The notes beneath the pieces are model-generated. The model was not told the origin of the DNA, searched no databases, and was given only the letters and a program-made list of their open reading frames with translations. Positions 28,552 through 37,458 of a DNA stretch of 50,307 bases are shown here, piece after piece. The stretch lies in assembly GCF_000192795.1 (NCBI RefSeq), contig NW_007360646.1:1-50307 (forward strand), read 5' to 3'. Origin of the DNA: Vavraia culicis subsp. floridensis. Taxonomy: Eukaryota; Microsporidia; Pleistophoridae. Each line of letters opens with the position of its first letter. Position 1 is the stretch's first letter. The position numbers were made by a program, and so were the translations under genes.

Positions 28552-31203
28552 TCACTCCACCCGCTCGTAGAACAGCACGTAAGCATTGCCCTTGCTAACA
28601 TCCTTAACATCGCTCACCACGCTGTCATTCGCACACATCATCCTATCCCCATAGAAATACGCCATGTAATGCCCGCTGCCAATGCCGATCTCGACATGGT
28701 TGCACGTGCTCCTCAGCCTGTACCTGACCGCGTTGATGATCAAAATCGATTGAAAGTCAACGAATGTTTTGATCTTGCGCTGGTAATCGCCGTTGAAGTT
28801 GAAGCGCTTGAGCTGTATGATCAGGTACTTGGGCAGGAACACGATCTCGTACTTCTTGCTGTGCACCGTGATGCGGTCGCAGTGCGTGCATACCAGCCTG
28901 TTATCCAGGCCCAGGTACTCCTTGGACAGGAACAGGTCGATGCAGTCCTCCAGTTTTATCGTGCCCCTCTTCTCGTTGTATATCTTGTGTCTGAGGTTGT
29001 AGTTCTTGCCTATGAGCTTGATCAGCCTCTTCTCTTTTATGTGGGCGCTTGCCAGGGGAAACATCGTACTTTCTATTTTCAGTTTGTTCATCGGCGAGAA
29101 GTTAATCGTGAAGTACTCGTAGATCTTTTTGAACCTGTCGCCGATCTGCCGAGCAGCAGATCCGTGGTTTGCAGCCGGGTTGGCAGCTGAACCGGCACCG
29201 CTTGGATCAGCGCCATTGTGACCGGCACTGTTCAAATCACATGCGCTGCCACCGATCACGTTGTTGTTCTCGTCCCGCTCCTCATCTTTGTGCTCCCCAC
29301 CACTAACGCCCCTCTCACTCGTACATTCCCTGCATGCACCGTTCCTACACGTACCGTCACCACCATAGCAGTTCTCCTCATCCACATAGCACATGATCTC
29401 GCCAAACAACCCCTCAATCATTCCGTTGTCACATTTTCGCACCTCAACAAGGAACGGAACATCAATCTCACACGTGTAGAACACGAACGAACACACGCTC
29501 AGCCTTATCCACACGTACTCCTTGGCCGGATCGTACTCAAACACGAAGATTTCCTTGTGGTGCGACACCAGATCGCTGTCTCTCAGCACCGCGAACGCCT
29601 TTGCATTGGCTACAGCGACCAGATTGGCCGTCTTGTACTTCTGGGCGGTTCTGGTGAGCAGGTCCTTCACGGTCAGCGAGCTTTCCACGAATATTTTGAT
29701 CGACTTTACGAATGTTCTGCCGTTGTTCGGCACGTTCTTGTACGACGTGCCATCTCTACGGTGTGTACCGCCACGAACAGGCTCATCATCATGCGCTTCC
29801 TCTCTGCCCGTCCTTCTCCTCACACATAACTTACCGCCCATCAGCTCTCTCCTCTCCTTGAACGTGAGGATAACGGACGGGTGGCAGCTCATCTCGTTGG
29901 GAATGGGCAGCTCAAGAGAGAGAAAGGCTTCGCCCTTCTCCTTCATATTTCTGCACGTCTGACACGTAAGTGAGGAGGAGAGCCACGAGAAGAACAGTGC
30001 TGTGAAAATGTTGTCATTCTTTTTCCTGAACAGGTTAAACTCATTCGCATGCATGCGCATGCTTTCAACACCGCACTCAACCGTGCTGTTCACACGCTCT
30101 GCACCCTCATCGCCCTTCATTTCCTCGCACATCCGCTCGATCACACAGATCAAAAACTCCGATGCGTCCTGCTCCTTGCACCCGTAGAACCGTTTCGTGC
30201 ACTCCACGACGCACTTCCTAAACTCGGCAGGCACTATCACCCTGCTATCACCCGCATACTCGGTCAGCAGATCCTTGTACGCATTGGTAAGCCGTCCCGT
30301 GAACGTGTTTGTGCGTATGAACGTGGTGAGCAGTGGCAGATCTACCATGCACTGCAGGGCGCTGTTCATGTAGCATGTATTGCCAAGGTTGGCAAACCCT
30401 TTCTTAGTTGGCGGTGCTTGCGCACCTTTTTGGCGTATTTTTACTTTCAAAACGTCGTTTTGGTGGGGCACAGAAATTAAAAAATTTTTTACGGACGTAT
30501 CGGAAACGGCAGTGCTACCGGCACTGCGGGTGCTATCGCGTGCGATATCAGCAGCAGGACATGCACCAGCACGCATTTCATGTGTAGTAGCACAAAATTT
30601 GTTCGCTTTTTGATCAAAAGCACAGGCATACACCTCAGATGCATCGTTAGTTTCGTTCTTCTTGCCATTTTCTTCCTCGCTTTCATTCGCACCACGTGAT
30701 ACTCTTCCAGTCCTTTGTAGCTCATCCCCGTGCATGCATGTGCTCTTTGCCACGCCCTGATCCGTGCAACCAACACTTATCCAATCCTTGTCCGTATCAT
30801 CATCCGTGCTGCATTTCGTTTGAACATTTTTATCAACACATCCATTTCCATGGGCGATACGATCGTGCACATCCCCATCGCGCACATCCCCACCCACAAT
30901 CTCCTCCACATTTCCATCCCTACACACCCGCACATCCCCACCCACAATCTCCTCCACATTTCCATCCCTACACACCCGTACATCCCCACCCACAATCTCC
31001 TCCACATTTCCATCCCTACCCACCCGCACATCCCCAATCACAATCTCATACTCCCTCAATAGCACCTTAACATCCATCCCGTCATCAAAAAACAGCGTCC
31101 TCACAACATTAAAAATGTTCTCTTCAGCCGATACACTCACTTTCTTATCCACCGTGTGAGTGTTTGTCTGCAAATGAAAATGGCAGTTTATCTTCTCGTT
31201 CAT
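28552..31203 (-). CDS. Ubiquitin-specific protease (C19/USP family)
   Basis: The 883-aa protein removes ubiquitin from substrates. The Cys box GFANLGNTCYMNSALQC holds the nucleophile Cys277. The His box is CNHVEIGIGSGHYMAYFY with His845, and Asp residues of SDVKDVSKGNAYVLFY follow. Two CxxC pairs (TCQTC; CTHC) form the usual zinc ribbon of the finger subdomain. The 270-residue N-terminal part has a 16-residue unit (GRDGNVEEIVGGDVRV type) repeated about three times near residues 55-110, encoded by a 48-bp DNA repeat at 30880-31035. A long Asp/Gly/Asn-rich insertion lies near 690-760. The ATG at 31203 is preferred; a longer frame to 31512 runs through a non-coding minisatellite. Which USP subtype it is cannot be told by eye. 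Confidence 0.92.
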   Translation of the reverse strand: MNEKINCHFHLQTNTHTVDKKVSVSAEENIFNVVRTLFFDDGMDVKVLLREYEIVIGDVRVGRDGNVEEIVGGDVRVCRDGNVEEIVGGDVRVCRDGNVEEIVGGDVRDGDVHDRIAHGNGCVDKNVQTKCSTDDDTDKDWISVGCTDQGVAKSTCMHGDELQRTGRVSRGANESEEENGKKNETNDASEVYACAFDQKANKFCATTHEMRAGACPAADIARDSTRSAGSTAVSDTSVKNFLISVPHQNDVLKVKIRQKGAQAPPTKKGFANLGNTCYMNSALQCMVDLPLLTTFIRTNTFTGRLTNAYKDLLTEYAGDSRVIVPAEFRKCVVECTKRFYGCKEQDASEFLICVIERMCEEMKGDEGAERVNSTVECGVESMRMHANEFNLFRKKNDNIFTALFFSWLSSSLTCQTCRNMKEKGEAFLSLELPIPNEMSCHPSVILTFKERRELMGGKLCVRRRTGREEAHDDEPVRGGTHRRDGTSYKNVPNNGRTFVKSIKIFVESSLTVKDLLTRTAQKYKTANLVAVANAKAFAVLRDSDLVSHHKEIFVFEYDPAKEYVWIRLSVCSFVFYTCEIDVPFLVEVRKCDNGMIEGLFGEIMCYVDEENCYGGDGTCRNGACRECTSERGVSGGEHKDEERDENNNVIGGSACDLNSAGHNGADPSGAGSAANPAANHGSAARQIGDRFKKIYEYFTINFSPMNKLKIESTMFPLASAHIKEKRLIKLIGKNYNLRHKIYNEKRGTIKLEDCIDLFLSKEYLGLDNRLVCTHCDRITVHSKKYEIVFLPKYLIIQLKRFNFNGDYQRKIKTFVDFQSILIINAVRYRLRSTCNHVEIGIGSGHYMAYFYGDRMMCANDSVVSDVKDVSKGNAYVLFYERVE
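30880..31035. repeat. 48-bp coding repeat in the USP gene
   Basis: Three near-identical 48-bp units with CACCCACAATCTCCTCCAC, in frame, add 16 residues each to the N-terminal region of the protease. Confidence 0.88.
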
Positions 31204-32287
31204 TGTTGTTTGTGTTGTTGAACGGTTTTTATTTTTTTGTTGTTTTGTTGTTTTGGATGGTGGTGTTCTGATGATGTGCTCGGTGAGGGACTGCGATGGG
31301 TGGTGGTGTTCTGATGATGCGCTCGGTGAGGGACTGCGATGGGTGGTGGTGTTCTGATGATGCGCTCGGTGAGGGACTGCGATGGGTGGTGGTGTTCTGA
31401 TGATGCGCTCGGTGAGGGACTGCGATGGGTGGTGGTGTTCTGATGATGTGCTCGGTGAGGGACTGCGATGGGTGGTGATAATTCCATGGACTGGGAGACC
31501 CTTTCCGTGCACGAGCGAACGCGATTGATTTGACGTGCTCTGCCTTGGTGGGCTGGGGGCAATTGCATGATCGGGCGGTTCGGCACCATATCACTTGCTT
31601 TTAGCGTTGCACGTACGGTTTGAGGAATAAATACGCGGTACAGCAAATATTAGCGTAGCTGCCATCCTCTGCGCAGCGATAACTCAGTTTAAACGCGGTT
31701 CGTTCGAGGGCTGTGCTGGTGCCTGTTTTGTAAACGTGTTCATTCACCTTTGTTGTTTCGTGTGGCGTGTTACCAAACAATCGCTCAATTCCCTTTGCCG
31801 GAGTTTTTCGCATTCTGGACTGCATGCCGGTCCTAACAGGATGGCTCGTACAACGAAGAGTGTGGTGCAGCCACACGGATCAACTACGGCTGCATGGCAT
31901 GACAGTAAAGCGATACCATCACGTTCCTGTGACGTATTGGGTGTGTGGTAAATTACCGCTGTATAATCAGTGCTACCTCACGTTATCGCAGCGTATCGAC
32001 GTAGTATAAACATGATTGTTTCAGGTTACGTGTAGAAACGTGATGCACGGAGCGTTGTAATGGGCTGAACAGAACTTTAAATGCGAAATGTATGATTGCT
32101 TGAGGTGAGCTGGTAGACTTACAAACAAATTTCTATCAATGAGTCCGCCAGTAAGCACAGCAGACCTGAAGGGCATGTGAAAAAGCTGTGGATTGTGCAT
32201 AGCGTATAAAACAATCGGAGGATAAGCTTGATATGGCCATGCAGGCATATGGAACTGTGGACTGTGTCATTTTCGCAAAATGACCGT
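31204..32287. other. USP upstream region and spacer
   Basis: Contains the 43-bp minisatellite at 31256-31475. A - strand segment at 31615-31700 weakly resembles an RNase H core (see findings). Nothing else is recognised. Confidence 0.4.
31256..31475. repeat. 43-bp minisatellite just upstream of the USP start
   Basis: About five copies of a 43-bp unit with TGATGATGCGCTCGGTGAGG lie between 53 and 270 bases before the start codon, where a promoter would be expected. The two outer copies carry TGTGCTCGG instead of TGCGCTCGG. Confidence 0.92.
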
Positions 32288-32359
32288 GACTGGGGCAGGA
32301 CTCGAACCCACAACCATTCGATCTGGAGTCGAAAGCGCTACCAATTGCGCCACCCAGTC
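32288..32359 (-). tRNA. trnW: tRNA-Trp (CCA)
   Basis: On the - strand a 72-nt cloverleaf can be drawn. The acceptor GACTGGG pairs perfectly with CCCAGTC. The D arm is GCGC-AATTGGTA-GCGC, the anticodon arm TTCGA-CTCCAGA-TCGAA with anticodon CCA, and the T arm GTGGG-TTCGAGT-CCTGC. No intron and no encoded CCA tail. It stands exactly where base composition changes from the GC-richer left side to the AT-richer block on the right. Confidence 0.95.
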
Positions 32360-33739
32360 TGGCAGCGCACGGGGATGCTGTTATAATTCATGATCATTTT
32401 TGGCTGTTTCTTTGCTGGAAGACATCTTTTCCCATTTTTTGGCGACTCTTTCATTTCCATTCAATGCTCAGTACGGTTCTGATAGACACATTTTACTAAT
32501 TCGCTGTGGCTAGCCGTAATTAGCGGTCCTCAGATCGCAGAGAACTTCAGTGTAACAGCCCGCACTCGCGCAGCAAGCGATGAATAGATGCAGTGCAGCA
32601 AAGACCCTGTATGCAAGACGTAACTTGCACGGGACTCACATCCCAGATACGCTTGAATAGCGCTGTCCATGATATAAAGAGGAAACGAAAGAGATAATGT
32701 TCTAAAGTAAGAGCGCTATATGATAACCTGCTAAGAGATAATAAATGTGGTAAATAACAACAAACTTCTAGCTTGCAGGATATATATCTAACGAGAGCTG
32801 CTGTAAAGAAGCGAGAAAAGTATCGGTACGCGTACTAAATATTTGAAAGAGAAGACACTAAGATGTTCATAAAGTTACAAATTGCGGTTGATGAAGAAAT
32901 GTTTCGTGAGAAAAGTGTGTTGAGAGAAACAAAAGCTGTAAACACAAGAAATCATCGTATTCCGTTTACAAACTGCTAGGTACTCAGATACAACTTATTA
33001 AACAGATTGGTAGCGCGTAACATTATCACAGTTGTATATCAGCGTATAGTATGGGTCCTTTGTCACTGAATTGATTTATTTCGCTAGAGCTACATATCAC
33101 CAAGAATTTACGGAAGAAATGTGTTTTTCATTTTTTTATTAAAAGTAAATCCGTTTATCCCCTCACACCACAACACTTAAAAAGTGCACTTTTCAGCCCG
33201 CTAGGACTGAACATGCTCCTCTGGTTCTTGGTTTATGAAGGAAACTGGTTTGCTTCTTGCACAATGCCTTCGCCACAATATAAAGGTATGTTACAGCCGA
33301 TGCTGTACCCTTACCATGCAAGCCTGACTTGCGTGTCAACTCCTTCTGGAGCACTTGAATAACTTCTCTTCTTGGAGACTGGATTTAAATCCGTGTTGTT
33401 TTCAGCTTTCATTGTTAATTATTATTTTTAATCACAGTTGATCATTCATTGAACACATCGCATCACTACACAGCAGCACGGAGTGATTGTACGATTCTCT
33501 CGTAATCCTAATTAAAAAGTACTCAAGTACGTGTATACGGTGTAGGCAGTATAAACATATGCAACTGTCAGTGCCACTTATTAGATGACAGCATGAAGCC
33601 ATACATTGTTAGAATATAAGATCTAAATTCCTACAAGACAAACAGCTACAATATTGCAAAGAATAGGAATATTAAACTTGATTAAACGGTAGTGACACAG
33701 TCAAATGATATAAATAAAATCCAATAAGCACCAAAAGTT
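32360..33739. other. AT-rich spacer with decayed histone-like sequence
   Basis: No intact gene. The last part holds the H2B-like relic at 33195-33510. The rest is AT-rich with no signal recognised. Confidence 0.5.
33195..33510 (-). pseudogene. Decayed histone H2B-like sequence
   Basis: On the - strand one frame reads ITRESYNHSV, then SDAMCSMND and, after a stop, LKIIINNES. These fall in the order of the H2B segments KESYxxYVY, SKAMSIMNS and IFERIAGEAS. After a frame change it reads PRREVIQVLQKELTRK and GKGTASAVTYLY, matching the H2B C-terminal helix (SREIQTAVRLLL...EL, then EGTKAVTKY). At least one frameshift and several stops are present, and some helix residues are missing, so it cannot encode a histone. 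A second, more decayed copy lies near 37165-37345. Identification is by eye on short matches, so only moderately sure. Confidence 0.45.
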
Positions 33740-35380
33740 TTATTTGATAACCATAAGAGTCGCAGCGTTGATGATCACCGATTGACTGATCGAAACAAGC
33801 GCAAGACGTTCAAGCGATGTAAAATTAATGTAAAGTGCAAGGCTTTGTATAAAACAATGGATTTCGGATGTAGTCCTCGATGTTTTATATTCGTTAATTT
33901 GATCATCACTGCACTCAATGAATAGTTCCTGTAATCGTATCTTATCTCTCTGTGCTTGCGAATTGATCTTGATCGGTTCTGAATACCGTATTTTGAGTAC
34001 TTCGAGAGATGGTATCGATAATAAAATGCTGTTAAAATCATATATTAACTGTGCATCAATCACCAAAACTTTCAGACTTATATTCGGTCGAGCAACAATC
34101 AACGGATTGATTACGTGTTCAGGCATCAGATTTCTATCCATCGTATCCAGGTCAGTAATATTCAGTAGCTTGAGATTCATCGGCAGGTTATGAAGAAATT
34201 CGTTGGTGATGGTTTTGGGGCATATTCGAAGAATTTTGAGATTTGACAACTTTCCAAGTGATTTACAATTATCAGCATCGATAGCAACAGACGTGAACTT
34301 TAGCTTCGAAACAGTATTCATCACTTTTTCGCTCAACACTGCTTTGAGAATAAGATTAACCATGATATTCAACATCCCAAGGAGGAATACGACCGGTTCT
34401 TTGTCCTTGATTGCTGAATATCTAAGTTCAAAATTCGGATCATTTTTGTAATTCTCGGTCGATACGATGTTCATCAACGATTCTTTGTGGTGTTCATTAG
34501 GTAATCCACACATATCCTTCGAATATTTACTTTTGAATTCCAGGTGCTTTACTCCTTCAAGACCAGCCAGAATGGTTGTGATCACATCCATGCTGTGAAA
34601 GATATCAATAAGAGAAATGTGATTGACTCGTTTCAGGCCAACAAACACAATGTTGCCTTTCTCAGTTGCAGAAAATTGTATGCATAAGCTATCAAGCTCA
34701 TCAACATTTTGTGCATTGATCACAACTCTACACTTACGAATTACCAGTTTTCTGCAAGCTTTGTTTAGGACTATCTCTACGTTCTCATCCGTAAGTACAT
34801 GGTCTAATTCAATTTCTTCGTATTTATTCGGTAGTTCTACTCTTTCTGCAAACCGAAAACAACTTAACGTTATTTTTGATAGATTATGTATTGAATGGAT
34901 TATAAGCGCTACTTCCATTCGCATTCCCTTATTAAAACACTGTTCAATCGCAATAAACGGTTTCAGATTAAACATGCCAGTTGACTGTAATATTCCCAAA
35001 TTCTTGTTATCACCATTAAATATAACACATGATCCTGCAGACACGTTTACATCAACAAATACTACAGTATCTATGGTTGCATCGATTGTTACTGTACTAT
35101 TAATGTCAGCTGTTATTAACATCAGTGATTTTTGTTCTTTTTTCACTTTGTATTCAAAGCATGAGTTTCTCGGCATTATACTTGGCCTCAGATCACACTC
35201 CATAACACATGGCAATACAATCTTAACTGCGGTATTATATATTTTAACATGCTCACATTTTTCGTTAATCATCAGTTTTACGCCTTGATTAGCACTACAG
35301 TTAATGATTCTAATGTGTTCTATACGATCAGGAAACACTACATTTTCACGGATCTCCAATGATTGAAATCCAAATTTCAC
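33740..35380 (-). CDS. Leucine-rich-repeat protein, C-terminal part after an in-frame stop
   Basis: A 546-codon open frame rich in Leu, Ile and Asn with irregular leucine-rich repeats, for example LGKLSNLKILRICPK and LPMNLKLLNITDLD, and others such as IPSLEVLKIRY. It continues, in the same frame and only two codons later, the frame at 35387-36565, from which it is separated by one TAA. The frame has no ATG until 35269, so on its own it lacks a credible start with a CCC motif. Most simply it is the second half of one gene of about 941 codons. Its TAA stop overlaps AATAAA (33739-33744 on the - strand). Microsporidia carry large families of LRR proteins of unknown function. Confidence 0.6.
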   Translation of the reverse strand: MKFGFQSLEIRENVVFPDRIEHIRIINCSANQGVKLMINEKCEHVKIYNTAVKIVLPCVMECDLRPSIMPRNSCFEYKVKKEQKSLMLITADINSTVTIDATIDTVVFVDVNVSAGSCVIFNGDNKNLGILQSTGMFNLKPFIAIEQCFNKGMRMEVALIIHSIHNLSKITLSCFRFAERVELPNKYEEIELDHVLTDENVEIVLNKACRKLVIRKCRVVINAQNVDELDSLCIQFSATEKGNIVFVGLKRVNHISLIDIFHSMDVITTILAGLEGVKHLEFKSKYSKDMCGLPNEHHKESLMNIVSTENYKNDPNFELRYSAIKDKEPVVFLLGMLNIMVNLILKAVLSEKVMNTVSKLKFTSVAIDADNCKSLGKLSNLKILRICPKTITNEFLHNLPMNLKLLNITDLDTMDRNLMPEHVINPLIVARPNISLKVLVIDAQLIYDFNSILLSIPSLEVLKIRYSEPIKINSQAQRDKIRLQELFIECSDDQINEYKTSRTTSEIHCFIQSLALYINFTSLERLALVSISQSVIINAATLMVIK

Positions 35381-35386
35381 AACATT

Positions 35387-36565
35387 TTAAAAAATGTTAT
35401 TAAATGCATCATCCGGTATATTTTCTGTGATCAACACTGCAACTTTAAGGCGTTCTGGTATTGATTGTATAAAAGTGAGTGAACAACGAATGCATACTAC
35501 AGTTACTGGAGCTTTTATGTTATTAAGACATGAAAGATCAACATTAGTGTGGATACTGTTAAATTCCAAAGTTAAGCTATCCACATTTGTTCCTGTGAGA
35601 AATTTGCTGGTTGTAACTGCCTCTAGAGTACGCTTAAGTGTGTCATTTTCGAAATCTCCATGTGATTTCAAGCCGTATATACTTACAGTATATGGCGAAT
35701 CACTACTACTAACATTAAATTCACTATCTAAAATTTCCTTGTTATTCAGCAACCATTTGTATCCCGTGTATAACGTATCGAACAAGAACGCTAATGTAAA
35801 CTTGTGTGAATCAATGGTTCGATAATGGTAACACCGAACTTTCGATTTTCCATATATTTCTGCCCAATTTTTATCTTTATCCTCCAAGGCAAGTATAACA
35901 TATGACTTGATCGATTTTCTAAGTTGTGTCGCAATGTCGCTTGATCCGAATATATATTTGGAGAGAAGCATAGTTGACTCGTTATACTGGCCGTTATTAG
36001 GATCGTGATTGTAGTTTTTCATTTCCTGGAGCAGCTCGGGATTATTCAACAAATGCATGCACGCTGCACACGCAATTGCTCCTCTCCCGTATTCATCAAA
36101 GAATGATAAACTCTTCACGAGTGCACAAATTTCATCTGTATCAAAGATAGGAACATCTCCATTATATTTATCTCTTTGTGACAATTTCATGATTTTTTGA
36201 TACGATAAAATGGATATTGGTACATTAATAACTTTAAAATCGATGTCTGGGTTCTTTTCAATCACATCACGGTATGTCCCATAGCTAATCCTCTTGATAC
36301 CAGCAATGTGACTATGATAGGTACTATCATCGTAGTCAAAGCGTTTATTGACCATATTTCTCTCAGGGAAACGTGTGCGTCTGATCTCATGCGGTAATGG
36401 TTGCACCATTTTCTTTTTTTCATATGCATTCGGCAGGCCAGACATTCCTATATCTGCCGGGTTTTCAACGATCAAAAAATTTTGACCCGATGCATCATGT
36501 TCATTTTTGAAGACCAGGATGTATTTGAGACTTGCCTCAACATAGCCGTACAAATTAAACAACAT
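35387..36565 (-). CDS. Leucine-rich-repeat family protein, N-terminal part
   Basis: A 392-aa product from the ATG at 36565 to a TAA at 35389-35387. The first 300 residues are mixed and not repeat-like, with a Cys-containing helical part (GAIACAACMHLL near 160). The end (about 310-392) enters leucine-rich repeats such as VDSLTLEFNSIHTNVDL and CLNNIKAPVTVVCI. The stop falls in a T/A run, after which the same frame stays open for 546 more codons. There is no signal peptide and no CCC motif before the ATG. It may be a full-length short protein, the remains of a longer one, or a reading error at the T run. Confidence 0.65.
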   Translation of the reverse strand: MLFNLYGYVEASLKYILVFKNEHDASGQNFLIVENPADIGMSGLPNAYEKKKMVQPLPHEIRRTRFPERNMVNKRFDYDDSTYHSHIAGIKRISYGTYRDVIEKNPDIDFKVINVPISILSYQKIMKLSQRDKYNGDVPIFDTDEICALVKSLSFFDEYGRGAIACAACMHLLNNPELLQEMKNYNHDPNNGQYNESTMLLSKYIFGSSDIATQLRKSIKSYVILALEDKDKNWAEIYGKSKVRCYHYRTIDSHKFTLAFLFDTLYTGYKWLLNNKEILDSEFNVSSSDSPYTVSIYGLKSHGDFENDTLKRTLEAVTTSKFLTGTNVDSLTLEFNSIHTNVDLSCLNNIKAPVTVVCIRCSLTFIQSIPERLKVAVLITENIPDDAFNNIF

Positions 36566-37458
36566 GGATTGGAATCTGTCTCGTCCTTTTATGCTTTGAA
36601 CATTAGTCTTATTAAGAAAAGAATTAATTAATTGTAATATTAAATTGAATTAAACTAAATTCACTTATTGCTCATTAATTTTAATGGTAACCCAATATTC
36701 TCAATTAATCAAATGGGCGAATAACAAGTTTTTGTGCTGTGCCGAATTGTAGAAGCAATATAAGCTATGATTGGCTCTATTTGATTGCACAACAAACAAA
36801 TATAACACAGTAATTGATTACAATAGAATATTTGCAGTTGATACTCTGACTCTTTTATCAGATGAAGGTTAATCTATGCCATCGTGTTTGTAATGGAATG
36901 GTGATTGAATGAAACGGATTGTAGGACTGTTTTCTCATTATTAATTTTAAACACGGTTAATTATCACAAATATTGAAGAAGAGAAAATGTGTAAGCAAAT
37001 TAGCTGATTTATTCGAATAAATTGTTCAACTAATAAAAGTTTTATGAAACAAAGAAAATTTACTTTAAAAGCTACTGACGAAAACTTTCGCTAACCACCA
37101 GTACAACAATCATAGTATCATTATTTCACTTGAGTATCGATTATAAAACTATGAACTATCTTTTCTGGTCATAAAAAAGCCTATCATAGCCTCTGGTTCA
37201 TAGAGGAAACTAGTGTGCCATCATGCATAGTATTTTCGCATGTACATCGTCACAAAAATAATGATATGCGACAACCAGGCGTGAATGGCGGGTTAGAATG
37301 TGTATCTATTAACATTTCAGTCGTGTTGCCTGTTGAGCAGATTCAGTGTATCACATCATACGCAATTTAAAAATACTTTTTTCTAATGAATACATTACGA
37401 AACCACATATGTCAATAACATGAACTAAGTAAACAAAGAAAGTTTTCAGATTAAGAAT
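36566..37458. other. AT-rich spacer with second H2B-like relic
   Basis: Contains the repeat copy at about 37165-37345 and AT-rich DNA without other signals. Confidence 0.4.
37165..37345 (-). pseudogene. Second decayed copy of the H2B-like/flanking sequence
   Basis: On the - strand it shares CTAGTTTCCTC with CCAGTTTCCTT and ATGAACCAGAGG with AACCAAGAACCAGAGG of the 33195-33290 region, and CTGCTCAACAGGCAACACG with the part further upstream, in the same order. Coding sense is lost. It may be an old duplication or a repeat family rather than an independent histone copy. Confidence 0.35.

Noticed and set aside
31204..31512. N-terminal extension of the USP by 103 residues (Ser/Pro/His-rich repeats)
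   Set aside because: The added sequence is only the translation of the 43-bp minisatellite, open in several frames on the same strand, and is unlike the rest of the protein.
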